From NCBI RefSeq assembly GCF_030027245.1, contig NZ_JASERT010000001.1:455001-519000 (forward strand): a DNA stretch of 64,000 nucleotides. Reading direction: 5' to 3'. Below the pieces are notes generated by a model that was not told the DNA's origin, ran no database searches, and saw only the letters and a program-made list of their open reading frames with translations. Shown one piece after another: positions 38,295 through 48,306 of this stretch. Both the position numbers and the translations under genes were made by a program. Positions within the stretch are counted from its first letter, which is position 1. Each line of letters opens with the position of its first letter. This DNA is from Asticcacaulis sp. EMRT-3. Lineage in GTDB: Bacteria > Pseudomonadota > Alphaproteobacteria > Caulobacterales > Caulobacteraceae.

Positions 38295-38825
38295 ATGGCT
38301 ACTTATCGCCTGGGCGACAAAACCCCGGTCTTACCGGCAGGTGAGCGCTACTGGATCGCGCCCTCGGCTGAGGTAATCGGCGATGTCCATCTGGGCGAGG
38401 ACGCCAGTATCTGGTTCGGCGCGGTGGCGCGGGCCGATAATGAACCGATGATCATCGGCGCGCGCAGCAATATCCAGGACGGGGCGGTGCTGCATTCCGA
38501 TCCCGGCTCGCCACTGGTGATCGGCTGTGACGTGACCGTCGGCCACAAGGCTGTGCTGCACGGCTGCACGGTCGGTGATGGCAGTCTGATCGGCATCGGC
38601 GCGGTGGTGCTCAATGGGGCGGTGATCGGCGCGGATTCCATTGTGGGGGCAGGCGCGCTGGTGCCGGAAGGCAAGGTCTTCCCCGACGGCGTTTTGCTGT
38701 TGGGCCAGCCCGCCCGCGTAGCGCGCGACCTGACGCCGGAACAGATTGGCCAGCTCAGGCACTCCGCCGCCCACTATGTGCGCAATGGAAGGCGCTTCAG
38801 ACGCGATCTGGTAGTCAGTAAATGA
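38295..38825 (+). CDS. Gamma-carbonic anhydrase-like protein
   Basis: A 176-residue left-handed beta-helix protein (YrdA/PaaY group). Hexapeptide repeats run from about residue 20 to 130. The three metal histidines are expected in NIQDGAVLHSD, VGHKAVLHG and its neighbour, and all are present; N and Q of the active site are in RSNIQDG. C-terminal helix LTPEQIGQLRHSAAHYVRNG. May bind zinc and hydrate carbon dioxide, though many members are inactive. ATG at 38295 follows AAGG by nine bases. Confidence 0.92.
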   Translation: MATYRLGDKTPVLPAGERYWIAPSAEVIGDVHLGEDASIWFGAVARADNEPMIIGARSNIQDGAVLHSDPGSPLVIGCDVTVGHKAVLHGCTVGDGSLIGIGAVVLNGAVIGADSIVGAGALVPEGKVFPDGVLLLGQPARVARDLTPEQIGQLRHSAAHYVRNGRRFRRDLVVSK

Positions 38826-38897
38826 GCGTTTCCGGGCGCGGGAAATCATGATAGCGCGATCAGCATAAATAAAAATTGCCACGGTATGGAGACAGTC

Positions 38898-40385
38898 ATG
38901 AAACTTTTTAAAGCGGCGAAACCGGGCCTGATGACATCCGCCATGCTGGCAGCCCTCATCCTGAGCGCCGTCTCACCTGACGCTTATGCCCAAAACGTTG
39001 CGCACGCGCCGATCACGGCCCCCGCCGACAAGCAGCGTCTGATCGTTCTGACCGACATCGGCGGTGAGCCGGATGACAGCGAATCGATGGTCAGGCTGAT
39101 GGTCTATTCCAGCGAGATCGACATCGAAGGCATCATCGCCACGACCTCGGTCTGGATGAAGAACGACACCCACCCCGAAGATATTCGCCGCGCCATCCAT
39201 GCCTATGGCCAGGCGCGCTCCTATCTGCTGCTGAACGAAACCGGCTATCCGACCGCCGAAAGCCTGCTGGCCAGGGTGGCCGTGGGCCAGCCCGGATACG
39301 GCATGGGGGCCACGGGCAGGGGCAAGGCCTCGCCCGGTTCCGAGCTGATCGTCAGGGCGCTCGAATCCAATGATCCGCGCCCGCTATGGGTGACGGCCTG
39401 GGGTGGCGTGAACACGCTGGCGCAGGCGCTGATCACTTTGCAGAACACCAAAAGTCCTGCCGAGATGAAGCGTCTGGTCGCCAAGTTGCGCGTCTATACG
39501 ATTTCGGATCAGGACGATGCAGGCCCGTGGCTGCGCAAGACCTTCCCCGGCCTGTTTTACATCACCAGTGTCGGCCCGTACAGCAACGCCACCTGGACGG
39601 CCAATAACACCGTCATCGACGGGATCGACAACAGCCATATCAGCAATGGCTGGCTGGCGAAGAACATCCAGCAGGGCCACGGGCCGCTGGGCGCGGCTTA
39701 CCCCGATGTCGGCTATGGCATGGAAGGCGACACGCCGTCGTTCCTCGGGCTGATCCCGAACGGTTTGAATGTGCCTGACCGCCCTGATTTCGGCGGCTGG
39801 GGCGGGCGTTATGAATTGCAGACGCCTTCGGTGACCGGGCTGGGCGATGAAGTGACAGGCGGGATTCCGATCACGCCCGAAACGCGCCCGATCTGGTCGA
39901 ATGCGGTTGACAGCTACACCCCTTACGAAGCCTCCGACTATGGTCGCGTGATCAAACCGGGCGCGAAAACCTTCAAGGATTTCCGCGTTACCCTGTGGCG
40001 CTGGCGTGACGATTATCAGAACGACTTCGCCGCCCGCATGAACTGGGCCGTCAAGCCGTTTGCGCAGACCAATCATGCGCCTGAGATCAGGCTGGCCACG
40101 CCCGATCATCTCACCGTGCATTCCGGCGACTATGTGGGGCTGAGCGCCGCAGGCACCACTGACCCCGATGGCGACAGCCTGACCTATCTGTGGTTCAACT
40201 ACCCCGAAGCCGGAAGCTGGAAAACGCCGATCGCCATCGACGGCGCGGAGGATGTGGTTCATGCCGGGTTTACGGCCACCGTGGTCACCAAACCGGAAAC
40301 GGCGCATTTCATCCTGAAGGTGACCGACAAGGGCACGCCGCCGCTCAGCAGCTATAAGCGCATTATCGTCACCATATTGCCGTGA
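38898..40385 (+). CDS. DUF1593 nucleoside-hydrolase-like exported protein
   Basis: A 495-residue exported protein. Signal peptide ends near PDAYAQ (residue 32). The nucleoside-hydrolase-like domain carries VLTDIGGEPDDSESMVRLM, equal to the calcium-binding DxDxxxDD region of that fold, and TAWGGVNTLAQAL. A C-terminal Ig-like domain begins near residue 395 (NHAPEIRL... AAGTTDPDGDSLTYLWFNYP). DUF1593 proteins are common in plant-polysaccharide loci; a role on glycan or glycoside substrates is inferred. ATG at 38898 has GGAGA upstream. Confidence 0.9.
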   Translation: MKLFKAAKPGLMTSAMLAALILSAVSPDAYAQNVAHAPITAPADKQRLIVLTDIGGEPDDSESMVRLMVYSSEIDIEGIIATTSVWMKNDTHPEDIRRAIHAYGQARSYLLLNETGYPTAESLLARVAVGQPGYGMGATGRGKASPGSELIVRALESNDPRPLWVTAWGGVNTLAQALITLQNTKSPAEMKRLVAKLRVYTISDQDDAGPWLRKTFPGLFYITSVGPYSNATWTANNTVIDGIDNSHISNGWLAKNIQQGHGPLGAAYPDVGYGMEGDTPSFLGLIPNGLNVPDRPDFGGWGGRYELQTPSVTGLGDEVTGGIPITPETRPIWSNAVDSYTPYEASDYGRVIKPGAKTFKDFRVTLWRWRDDYQNDFAARMNWAVKPFAQTNHAPEIRLATPDHLTVHSGDYVGLSAAGTTDPDGDSLTYLWFNYPEAGSWKTPIAIDGAEDVVHAGFTATVVTKPETAHFILKVTDKGTPPLSSYKRIIVTILP

Positions 40386-40585
40386 TTTATTGCCGAACTA
40401 AAATCTTCGATTGACTTATCCAGCAAAGTAAAATAGAAGAGTTTTGCCCGACTATATATATTGTCTGTAGATTTGTTTTGGCGTCTTACAAGCGCATCTG
40501 GCGAACCTTCCATTCAAAATTTAATCGAGAGGTATTCGTGCATTTGCGCGAATACGTATAATACTTACCATTGAAAGGGTTCATC
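40386..40585 (+). promoter_or_regulatory. Long cspA-type 5' region
   Basis: About 200 AT-rich bases before the cold-shock gene. A possible promoter is TTGACT (near 40412) with TAGAAG 17 bp later, and a second one may lie at the TATATATATT tract near 40453. Long leaders that refold with temperature are known for cspA genes; such a role here is inferred. Confidence 0.5.
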
Positions 40586-40795
40586 ATGAGCGCAGGTACA
40601 GTTAAGTGGTTTAATTCCACAAAAGGTTTTGGTTTCATCGCGCCTTCGGACGGCGGCCAGGACGTGTTCGTTCATATCAGCGCGGTCGAACGCGCAGGCA
40701 TGAGCGGCCTGAATGAAGGCCAGCAGGTCAGCTATGAGCTGCAACGCGACGCCAAGTCGGGCAAGATGTCCGCTGAGCGTCTCGAAGTCGCCTAA
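40586..40795 (+). CDS. CspA-family cold-shock protein
   Basis: A 69-residue OB-fold RNA/DNA-binding protein acting as an RNA chaperone. RNP1 is KGFGFI and RNP2 VFVHIS; the start is [23 protein letters not shown] at 40586 follows GAAAGGG. Single gene with a long AT-rich leader and its own terminator at 40825. Confidence 0.97.
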   Translation: MSAGTVKWFNSTKGFGFIAPSDGGQDVFVHISAVERAGMSGLNEGQQVSYELQRDAKSGKMSAERLEVA

Positions 40796-40824
40796 AGCGT
40801 TTTCGAGCGAAAGCTTGAGATGAA

Positions 40825-40856
40825 AAGGTCGGGCCTCGCGATCCGGCCTTTTTCTT
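40825..40856 (+). terminator. Terminator after cold-shock gene
   Basis: Stem AAGGTCGG/CCGGCCTT with a 10-base loop followed by TTTTTCTTT, 30 bp after the stop. Confidence 0.85.
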
Positions 40857-40901
40857 TGTCTGCCATACGGATTCATAGGCTTGCCAAAAGGTTTTGGTTT
40901 A

Positions 40902-40919
40902 TATATACCGCGTTATATA
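40902..40919. promoter_or_regulatory. Operator-like palindrome before MarR-GNAT gene
   Basis: TATATACCGCGTTATATA, eight of nine pairs complementary, 28 bp before the chosen start. Likely autoregulatory MarR site; this also argues against an upstream start at 40881. Confidence 0.6.
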
Positions 40920-40946
40920 ACTGAGCATATAGATGTGAGTCCTGAG

Positions 40947-41918
40947 ATGGATATTGTCAGTGAAATGGGGGCCGTTTTTCTGGGCAGCCGGTTGAAGCGG
41001 CTGGCCGAACGGTTGCAGGCCGACGCGGCGCGCATTGTCAACGAGGCCGGACTGCCTGTGCAGCCAGCGCACATGCCCGTGCTGATGGCGCTGGATCGCC
41101 AGCCCCTGACCATCGGCCAACTGGTGGAAGTGGTGGGCGTCAGCCAGCCGGGCATGACGCGCGGCATCGGCCAACTGGTCGAGCTGGGGCTGGTGCAGTC
41201 CGAAAAAGGCGAGGATCAGCGCATCCGCACCATCCACCTGACCTCCGATGGTCAGGCGGCGATGGCGCGTGCGAAACACATGGCGGTGCCGCGTATCGAA
41301 GCTGCGGTGCAGAGTCTGTTCGCCACGCTCGATCATGATTTTCTGGCCCAGATCGCCCGGGTGGAGGCGGCGCTGGATGAGCGCTCCCTGTATGCGCGGG
41401 CGGGCGAAGCGGCTTTGCCGGGGTTGAAGATTCGTGAATATACACCTGATCTGGCACAGGATTTCCATGAGATCAATGCCGAATGGATCAGCGGCATGTT
41501 CCGCCTGGAAGCCACCGACATTGAGGTTTTACGCCACCCCGACGAAAAGATCATCAAGCCCGGCGGCACCATCCTGTTTGTTGAGGCGGCCGGTCTTGGC
41601 ATTGTGGGGACGTGCGCCCTGCAAAAGACCGGGCCGGGCGCGTTCGAACTGACCAAGATGGGTGTGCGCTCAGTGGCGCGCGGCATGAAGGCGGGCGAAT
41701 TTCTGCTGGCGGCCATGATCGAACGGGCGCAGGCTATGCAGGCGGAAACCCTGTATCTGCTGACCAATTCGAAATGCGCCGCCGCCATCCATCTGTATGA
41801 AAAGCTGGGCTTCCGCCACGATGCCGCTATCATGGCCACCTATGGCGCGCGTTACGCAAGGTGCGACGTCGCCATGCGGTTCGGGCAGGATGGCGTATTC
41901 CATCAGGTGGCTTCCTGA
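40947..41918 (+). CDS. MarR regulator fused to GNAT acetyltransferase
   Basis: A 323-residue fusion. Residues 1-150 are a MarR winged helix (LTIGQLVEVVGVSQPGMTRGIGQLVELGLVQ, EKGEDQRIRTIHLTSDGQAA). Residues 165-315 are a GNAT domain with MGVRSVARGMKAGEFLLAAM (acetyl-CoA loop) and LYLLTNSKCAAAIHLYEKLGFRH (positions 268-290 approx.). It may couple sensing of a small molecule to its acetylation. Start ATG at 40947 is supported by the palindrome upstream. The RibD-C gene follows in 30 bp and is probably in the same operon. Confidence 0.88.
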   Translation: MDIVSEMGAVFLGSRLKRLAERLQADAARIVNEAGLPVQPAHMPVLMALDRQPLTIGQLVEVVGVSQPGMTRGIGQLVELGLVQSEKGEDQRIRTIHLTSDGQAAMARAKHMAVPRIEAAVQSLFATLDHDFLAQIARVEAALDERSLYARAGEAALPGLKIREYTPDLAQDFHEINAEWISGMFRLEATDIEVLRHPDEKIIKPGGTILFVEAAGLGIVGTCALQKTGPGAFELTKMGVRSVARGMKAGEFLLAAMIERAQAMQAETLYLLTNSKCAAAIHLYEKLGFRHDAAIMATYGARYARCDVAMRFGQDGVFHQVAS

Positions 41919-41948
41919 TATAAAATCTCAAGGCACAGGGAGACATCA

Positions 41949-42590
41949 ATGACGAAAGTAAGGGTGGCCGGGTTCAGCGTTTCGCTTGACGGCTTTGCGG
42001 CGGGTACGGATCAGAGCCTTGATCATCCGCTAGGTCTGCGGGGGCAGGACCTTTTTCAGTGGATTTTCCCGACGCGGATGTTTCATCAGATGATGGGAAA
42101 AGAGGGTGGTGAAACCGGCCCTGATAACCGGTTCGCGCAAAGCTCGATGGACGGTTTCGGCGCCTTCATCCTGGGCCGTAACATGTTCGGGCCGTCGCGC
42201 GGCGAATGGCCGGACGATCAGTGGAAAGGCTGGTGGGGCGACAATCCGCCCTATCACGCGCCCACCTTTGTGCTGACCCATTATCCGCGACCGCCCATCG
42301 AGATGCTGGGCGGAACGACATTTCACTTTGTCACGCAAGGCATCGAAGCTGCGCTGGAAATGGCGCGCGAAGCGGCGGGCGCGAAGGACATCAAGATCGG
42401 CGGCGGCACCCGGACGGTCAGGCAATATATTGAGGCGGGCCATGTTGATGAGATTCACCTCGCTGTTGCGCCCGTTGTGCTGGGGCAGGGCGAGGCGCTT
42501 TTCAGCGGGCTGGATCTGCGCGCTCTGGGCTACCGAACCGTCGAGCACGTAGCGACCGAGCGCGCCACCCATATTGTTCTGGCCAGATAG
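41949..42590 (+). CDS. RibD C-terminal / dihydrofolate-reductase-like protein
   Basis: A 213-residue NADPH-dependent reductase-like protein of the RibD-C family, not a true folate enzyme. It shows VSLDGFAAG, AFILGRNMFGP, TFVLTHYPRPP, DIKIGGGTRTVRQYIEAGHV and DEIHLAVAPVVLGQGEALF. Substrate unknown. It lies 30 bp after the MarR-GNAT gene. ATG at 41949 has GGGAGACATC upstream. Confidence 0.9.
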   Translation: MTKVRVAGFSVSLDGFAAGTDQSLDHPLGLRGQDLFQWIFPTRMFHQMMGKEGGETGPDNRFAQSSMDGFGAFILGRNMFGPSRGEWPDDQWKGWWGDNPPYHAPTFVLTHYPRPPIEMLGGTTFHFVTQGIEAALEMAREAAGAKDIKIGGGTRTVRQYIEAGHVDEIHLAVAPVVLGQGEALFSGLDLRALGYRTVEHVATERATHIVLAR

Positions 42591-42676
42591 AGCGATAGCC
42601 CGCGCCTTTCTGCTTTACGCAGCCGGGCTGCGGCCCTATGTGGGCGGAAAGATTGGGTCAGAGGAGACAGGCGATC

Positions 42677-42988
42677 ATGGTGGCGAAGGCGAAGCGGGCG
42701 ATGAGCGATATTGCCGTCATCGATGGCGTCACCTATTGCTGGCATGTGCATCGTGAGCCGCAATGGGCCACGGTTGATGGCGCCAAGGGCCTGTGCATCG
42801 CGGTCGAACCCCAGGAAGACCCTCAGAAAATCCTGCTGATGGAATATCCGTTTCCGCCACCGAACCGGCACCAGCAACGCCCGAAAATATCGAAAAGCGA
42901 CGTTGCCCTGCGCATCCGGGAAGCGATGGAGGCTGGCTGGAACCCGGAATCGCGCGGCAAGCCGTTTACCTATATCATCGGGAAGTAG
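42677..42988 (+). CDS. Small hypothetical protein
   Basis: A 103-residue soluble protein with no recognised family. Features: DGVTYCWHVHREPQWATVDG, LLMEYPFPPPNRHQQRP, and a C-terminal helix DVALRIREAMEAGWNPESRG followed by KPFTYIIGK. AGGAG lies ten bases before ATG at 42677. Codon use is like the neighbours. Confidence 0.7.
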   Translation: MVAKAKRAMSDIAVIDGVTYCWHVHREPQWATVDGAKGLCIAVEPQEDPQKILLMEYPFPPPNRHQQRPKISKSDVALRIREAMEAGWNPESRGKPFTYIIGK

Positions 42989-43324
42989 GGGGCTCGTCTG
43001 CGGTGGTTGGCTGTGGATGGAGCTGCCGCGTGGGGTGCGGGGCCGAAGTCGGTTATTGGCCCATAAGAGACATCAACGCACTTTTATAAAGAGAAAAAGC
43101 GGAAGTAGTTGGGCAACGTAACGCCAGCCGATGTCTACTTGGTAGGGCCTACTGGCCAGTCTCAACCAAAGGCAGAAGATCAAACGCAAGACTCTCGAAT
43201 GCCGCCGCTTGCAACACCCAAATAAGCGGCCTAATTTCATGCCAACTGGAGATCAATCCCGCCGTTATTTTGAGAGCCAGCTTGTCCCATCAACCTTGAA
43301 GACGGACAAATTATAAAACCGTAA
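42989..43324. other. Gene-free stretch at the edge of the AT-rich patch
   Basis: No reading frame of interest. The composition drops in GC from about 43060 onward. It may hold decayed coding sequence, but nothing was recognised. Confidence 0.5.
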
Positions 43325-43951
43325 CTAGGCATCACCCTGCTCTCGTTTCTCAGTCATTTTTGCAATCAAACAAATAAAGAAAAAGCCCCAAATGAATATA
43401 TCTTTTATAAAGAAAAACGTGATGTCCCAATAATTCAAATATTCTCTTTTGGCATACCTAACGTATTTTCCACTATTTACATAGGTATGTCTTATTTCTG
43501 ACAATCTCTCACTATAGCTAGTCAAAATATTATGGCCACTAGATATTGACATGATAATTTTATCAACGCTACGATTCAAAAGCTTTTTTATTTCTACATA
43601 TTGAACTCGAACAGGCTTTGTCGGGGACCCTAGGCTTGCCAGAGCAGATGCCTGGACACACATGTTGAGGGGAGGGCTAGGTTCGCAATTCATCTCCAAT
43701 ATTTCGCCTGATGTCGTTTGAAATTTAATGGGTGGCGGAACACAGCTAATTGAAGCACACCTAGGCACAGTCGTCGGGACAAAAAAACCAACGGCTGTCA
43801 CAAATGCACTTCCTTTGGGAGGGCTCCAAAAGTATGTGTTTATGCCTGGGTTACTGTTAAATTCCAAGCCGATTAGAATTATAAAAACCAAACAAAATAA
43901 CCAGTATGGAGCTTTCTGAAACGTCTTTATATAATCATTCATGGCGTTCAT
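43325..43951 (-). CDS. Orphan two-span membrane protein in AT-rich patch
   Basis: A 208-residue protein with one membrane helix near the N-terminus (about residues 16-33, YWLFCLVFIILIGLEF) and one at the C-terminus (about 178-200, WDITFFFIKDIFIWGFFFIC), ending EKREQGDA. The loop between has cysteines (RCASISCVPP, LEMNCEPS, LNMCVQ). The DNA is clearly more AT-rich than the rest of the window and uses different codons, so recent transfer is likely. No family recognised. Start ATG at 43951 or 43942. Confidence 0.7.
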   Translation of the reverse strand: MNAMNDYIKTFQKAPYWLFCLVFIILIGLEFNSNPGINTYFWSPPKGSAFVTAVGFFVPTTVPRCASISCVPPPIKFQTTSGEILEMNCEPSPPLNMCVQASALASLGSPTKPVRVQYVEIKKLLNRSVDKIIMSISSGHNILTSYSERLSEIRHTYVNSGKYVRYAKREYLNYWDITFFFIKDIFIWGFFFICLIAKMTEKREQGDA

Positions 43952-44141
43952 TATTTTACGTTCTTTATAATTACTGACCTGCACTGGATTTTGTGGAGGC
44001 TCGAACTTCCGAGGAAATGATTTCTTTAGTTTGGATATTTGCGACCGCGTCAACAATGTCCGTTTCTGGCTCGTCGCGCAACCTGTGATATGGTGTCGCC
44101 TTTGGGCGCAAAGCGGAACACCATACGCCTACGCCCCCGTC

Positions 44142-44594
44142 TTACACCCTCTTCCGGGCCTCGATAATGCCTTTGTTGGCCAACTGGTCGGCGCGTTCGT
44201 TCATTTCGTGACCGGCATGGCCCTTGACCCAGTGCCATTTGATCCTGTGCGGCTGGCAGGCGGCGTCGAGCCGTTTCCACAGGTCGTCATTCTTCACCGG
44301 CTTCTTGTCGGCGGTTTTCCAGCCGCGCGCCTTCCAGCCCTTGATCCATTCCGACATGCCCTTCAGCACATACTGGCTGTCGATATACAGCGCCACGTCG
44401 CACGGCTTTTTCAGCGCCTCCAGCCCCTGAATAGCGGCCATCAGCTCCATGCGGTTATTGGTGGTGACGGGATCATAGCCGTACAGCTCTTTTTCATTGA
44501 GGCCGGACACGAGGATGCAGCCCCAGCCGCCGGGGCCGGGATTGCCCTTGCAGGCGCCGTCTGTGTAGAGCTGGACTTTCGGGCGGTCGGTCAT
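44142..44594 (-). CDS. rnhA: Ribonuclease HI
   Basis: Cuts the RNA strand of RNA-DNA hybrids. 150 residues with the catalytic set D12 ([16 protein letters not shown]), E50 ([11 protein letters not shown]), D72 (LYIDSQYV) and the C-terminal aspartate (NERADQLAN), plus H in [10 protein letters not shown]. Cytoplasmic. It starts nine bases after the ispH stop, so both are in one operon. Confidence 0.97.
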   Translation of the reverse strand: MTDRPKVQLYTDGACKGNPGPGGWGCILVSGLNEKELYGYDPVTTNNRMELMAAIQGLEALKKPCDVALYIDSQYVLKGMSEWIKGWKARGWKTADKKPVKNDDLWKRLDAACQPHRIKWHWVKGHAGHEMNERADQLANKGIIEARKRV

Positions 44595-44603
44595 GGATCA
44601 GTT

Positions 44604-45557
44604 TTACGCCACGGCCCTGGGCAGTTTGAAGGTGACGGTTTCGCGCACCCCGGCATTTTCGATCACCTTGGCATCGAAGCGCGCCGCCACCGCCGCCACA
44701 AGGTCTTCGATCAGGTTTTCCGGTGCCGAAGCGCCCGCCGAAATGCCAAGCGTTTTCACATCCTCAAACCACGCCCAATCGACATGGCTGGCGTCATCGA
44801 CCAGATGCGCGGCCTTCGCGCCGGCACGTAAGGCCACCTCGACCAGACGCTGCGAATTGGACGACTTGGCCGAGCCGATTACCAGCACCAGTTCGCAAGC
44901 GCCGCTGATCGATTTCACCGCCTCCTGACGATTGGTGGTGGCGTAGCAGATGTCTTCCTTGTGCGGCACGCTGATGGCCGGAAAGCGCGCTTTCAAAGCG
45001 GCCACGATCTCGGCGGTATCGTCCACCGACAGGGTGGTCTGGGTGACGAAGGCGAGATTGTCGGGGTCTTGCGGGATAAATGCGCGCGCCTGTTCCACCG
45101 TTTCGATCAGCTTCACCGTGCCTGCGGGCAATTGGCCCATCGTGCCGATCACTTCGGGATGACCGGCATGGCCGATCAGGATGATTTCGCGGCCCTCGGC
45201 ATGGTGGCGCTCGGCCTCGACATGCACCTTGGAGACCAGCGGGCAGGTGGCGTCGAGATAGAACATCTGGCGCGACTCAGCCGTGGCCGGCACTGATTTC
45301 GGCACGCCATGCGCCGAAAACACCACCGGGCGGTCAGGCGGGCACTGGTCCAGTTCCTTGACGAAGATGGCGCCCAGGCCTTTCAGTCGATCCACCACAT
45401 GCTTGTTGTGGACGATTTCGTGGCGGACGTAAACCGGCGCGCCATAGCGCTCCAGCGCGCGTTCGACGATCTGGATGGCGCGATCCACCCCGGCGCAAAA
45501 GCCGCGTGGCGTGGCGAGATAGACGGTGAGCGGTTTTTTGACGGAGACTTGCGACAT
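44604..45557 (-). CDS. ispH: 4-hydroxy-3-methylbut-2-enyl diphosphate reductase
   Basis: Last step of the MEP isoprenoid pathway, making IPP and DMAPP. 317 residues; three cysteines for the iron-sulfur cluster occur in [13 protein letters not shown] (C21), [12 protein letters not shown] and [20 protein letters not shown] and [15 protein letters not shown] support the call. ATG at 45557 gives the usual length; an upstream extension to 45617 is unlikely. Operon with rnhA. Confidence 0.97.
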   Translation of the reverse strand: MSQVSVKKPLTVYLATPRGFCAGVDRAIQIVERALERYGAPVYVRHEIVHNKHVVDRLKGLGAIFVKELDQCPPDRPVVFSAHGVPKSVPATAESRQMFYLDATCPLVSKVHVEAERHHAEGREIILIGHAGHPEVIGTMGQLPAGTVKLIETVEQARAFIPQDPDNLAFVTQTTLSVDDTAEIVAALKARFPAISVPHKEDICYATTNRQEAVKSISGACELVLVIGSAKSSNSQRLVEVALRAGAKAAHLVDDASHVDWAWFEDVKTLGISAGASAPENLIEDLVAAVAARFDAKVIENAGVRETVTFKLPRAVA

Positions 45558-45745
45558 AGGGCTCACATAATCGCTTTCGCAGGCTTGCGCCAGACCCTGT
45601 GGCACCCGGTCTGACACATCTTCCGCCGCACTTTGGCCGCAACTGCTCCATAAAACCCTTTGAAAAGCGGTTTCGAGGCGCTACACATCCTGCCGAAGCG
45701 CCGTTTATTCGGCCATCATTGTCCAGATCAGGGGATCAACAGTCT

Positions 45746-46444
45746 ATGTCAGTTGTCATGCGTCGTATTCTGACGGGGGTTTGCCTTGGTCTGCTAATCA
45801 ATATTGGCGGTGTTATGGTGGCGCACGCCCAGATGGGCGGCGGCCCCGGTGGCGGTCAGGGCGGACAGGATAACAGCCGGGCCGAGCAGGACAAGAAGGA
45901 CAAGGAGTGGGGCAATACCAACCTGCACCTGAAGGCGGTCAAGGCCGAAGGGCCGTGCCCTTACGTCAAGGTATTGTACGATGCCGCCCGCTATGAGGAA
46001 TTCCAGGATAATAAGGAATCGACCACCACGGCGAAATGGACCGGCCAGATCAATGGCGTCAATTCCGATTGCGCCTATAAGGGCACCGATCCGATTCTGG
46101 TCGGCATGGACATTTCCTTCTCGCTGGGCCGCGGCCCGATGGCCGATGGCGACACCAAGATCTATCATTACTGGGTGGCGGTGACCGAGCGCGACAAGAC
46201 GGTGCTGGCCAAGAAGGAATTCGACCTGCCGGTGACCTTCGCTCCCGGCCAGAAGGCGCAGGACGTCAATACGCGAATCGAGGATATTGTGATCCCGCGC
46301 GCCGACCTGACCGTTTCCGGCGCCAATTTTGAAGTGCTGGTCGGGTTTGATGTGACGCCGCAAATGGCCGACTTCAACCGTCAGGGCAAGCATTTCCGTT
46401 ACGTCACCCCTGAGGAAAACAAGAGCGACGACGCGGGGCAATAG
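45746..46444 (+). CDS. Exported protein of unknown function
   Basis: A 232-residue exported protein. Signal peptide to about AHAQ (residue 28), then a Gly/Gln-rich linker ([15 protein letters not shown]), then a beta-rich domain with [18 protein letters not shown] and [42 protein letters not shown] and [18 protein letters not shown]. Two cysteines could pair. No family recognised, but it looks like a conserved cell-envelope protein. ATG at 45746 follows AGGGG. It precedes argS in the same direction. Confidence 0.75.
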   Translation: MSVVMRRILTGVCLGLLINIGGVMVAHAQMGGGPGGGQGGQDNSRAEQDKKDKEWGNTNLHLKAVKAEGPCPYVKVLYDAARYEEFQDNKESTTTAKWTGQINGVNSDCAYKGTDPILVGMDISFSLGRGPMADGDTKIYHYWVAVTERDKTVLAKKEFDLPVTFAPGQKAQDVNTRIEDIVIPRADLTVSGANFEVLVGFDVTPQMADFNRQGKHFRYVTPEENKSDDAGQ

Positions 46445-46491
46445 GCCGCTTTTTCCTTGTCACGGCGAGGGTGGGTGCTTATGACGGCGGG

Positions 46492-48306
46492 ATGTCACTG
46501 ACCCCGCCGGATGGCCCGATGTTTACCGAATCGTTCGACAACTCCCATGATTTTCGTCACGGCCTGAGCGCGCTGACCGGCAAGGCTTTTGCTGCTAAGG
46601 GTTTTGATGCCGCAGCCGGGCGCGTCAGGGCTTCGGATCGGCCTGATCTGGCCGATTTTCAGTGCAATGGTGCGCTGGCGGTGGCCAAGCAGGCCAAGGC
46701 CAATCCGCGCGAGGTGGCTACGCGCATTCTGGCCCATATCCAGCATGATTCCCGTCTGAAATCGGCGGACATTGCCGGGCCGGGCTTTCTCAATCTGATC
46801 CTGTCGGAATCCGCCTTAAGCCAGCGCGCCAACACCCTTGTCGTCGATGAACGGCTGGGCGCGCCGGTGGTGAGCCATCCGCGCAAGGTGATCATCGATT
46901 TCGGCGGGCCCAATGTCGCCAAGGAAATGCACATCGGCCACCTGCGCACGGCGGTGATCGGCGAAAGCCTGAAGCGCGTTTTCCGCTTTATGGGCGACAC
47001 GGTGGTGGGCGATGCCCATTTCGGCGACTGGGGCTATCAGATGGGCCTGCTGATCGTGGCCCTGTCGGATGAACAGCCCGATCTGCCCTATTTTGACGCA
47101 GGGTTTGAGGGGGAGTATCCGGCCGAGCCGCCGGTGAGCCTCGATGATCTCGGCCGCCTCTATCCGCTGGCGTCCAATAAGGGCAAGGCCGATCCTGATT
47201 ACCGCGATCGGGCGCGCAAGGCCACGAAAGAGCTACAGACCGGGCGGCGCGGCTATCTGGCCCTGTGGCGGCATTTCGTGACCGTATCACGCGAAGCCCT
47301 GCAACGTGACTATGCGGCTTTGGGCGTCAGCTTCGATCTGTGGAACGGCGAATCCGATGCCGACCCCTATATCGAGCCGATGGTGGCTGACCTGAAGGAA
47401 AAGGGCCTGCTGGTGCCCAGTCAGGGGGCGCAGATTATCCAGGTGGCGCGCCCGGACGACAAGAAGGAGATGCCGCCCTTGCTGGTCGTCTCGTCGGAAG
47501 GTTCGTCCATGTATGGCACGACCGATCTGGCTACCATCGTGCAGCGCAAACAGGAATTCGGCCCGGATCTGGCGCTTTATGTCGTCGATCAGCGACAGGC
47601 CGGCCATTTCGAACAGGTCTTCCGCGCCGCCTATCTGGCCGGTTATGCGAAGGTCGGCGAACTGGAACACGCCGCCAATGGCACGGTCAACGGGCCGGAC
47701 GGCACACCGTTTAAAACGCGCGACGGCGGCACGCTGAAGCTGCACGATCTGCTGTCACAGGCGCTGGCGAAGGCGACAGAACGCCTGCATGAGGCCGGGC
47801 TGGGCGAGGGGCTGTCTGAGGCTGAGTTCGCCGATACGGCGCATCAGGTGGCGGTGGCGGCGCTGAAATTCGCCGAGCTTTCCAACCACCGCACCACCAA
47901 TTACATCTTTGATCTCGACCGCTTCACCAGCTTCGAGGGCAAGACCGGGCCGTACCTGCTTTATCAGGCGGTGCGGATGAAATCGATCCTGCGCAAGGCG
48001 CGCGATCAGCAGGTGTTTGAAGGCGAGATCACGGTGGCCGAACCTGCCGAGCGCGAACTGGTCTTGCTGCTCGATGCTTTTGATGGTGCGCTGAAAGAAA
48101 CCTATCTCAAGCGCGCCCCTAATATCCTGGCCGATCATGTCTATCGTCTGGCGCAGGGTTTCTCGAAATTCTATGCCGCCTGTCCGGTGCTGGCCGGTGA
48201 GGATGTGGCGTTGAAGGGCTCGCGTCTGGCGCTGGTGTCGCTATGCTTGCGTCAGCTTGTGCTGGGGCTTGATCTCATGGGCCTGACCGCGCCGGAACAG
48301 ATGTAA
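46492..48306 (+). CDS. argS: Arginyl-tRNA synthetase
   Basis: Charges tRNA-Arg. 604 residues with the class I signature [20 protein letters not shown] (HIGH), [40 protein letters not shown] in the region of the KMSK loop, which lacks a canonical KMSK as in many ArgS, and a DALR anticodon domain to the end ([18 protein letters not shown]). Start not certain; ATG at 46492 or 46519. Confidence 0.95.
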   Translation: MSLTPPDGPMFTESFDNSHDFRHGLSALTGKAFAAKGFDAAAGRVRASDRPDLADFQCNGALAVAKQAKANPREVATRILAHIQHDSRLKSADIAGPGFLNLILSESALSQRANTLVVDERLGAPVVSHPRKVIIDFGGPNVAKEMHIGHLRTAVIGESLKRVFRFMGDTVVGDAHFGDWGYQMGLLIVALSDEQPDLPYFDAGFEGEYPAEPPVSLDDLGRLYPLASNKGKADPDYRDRARKATKELQTGRRGYLALWRHFVTVSREALQRDYAALGVSFDLWNGESDADPYIEPMVADLKEKGLLVPSQGAQIIQVARPDDKKEMPPLLVVSSEGSSMYGTTDLATIVQRKQEFGPDLALYVVDQRQAGHFEQVFRAAYLAGYAKVGELEHAANGTVNGPDGTPFKTRDGGTLKLHDLLSQALAKATERLHEAGLGEGLSEAEFADTAHQVAVAALKFAELSNHRTTNYIFDLDRFTSFEGKTGPYLLYQAVRMKSILRKARDQQVFEGEITVAEPAERELVLLLDAFDGALKETYLKRAPNILADHVYRLAQGFSKFYAACPVLAGEDVALKGSRLALVSLCLRQLVLGLDLMGLTAPEQM

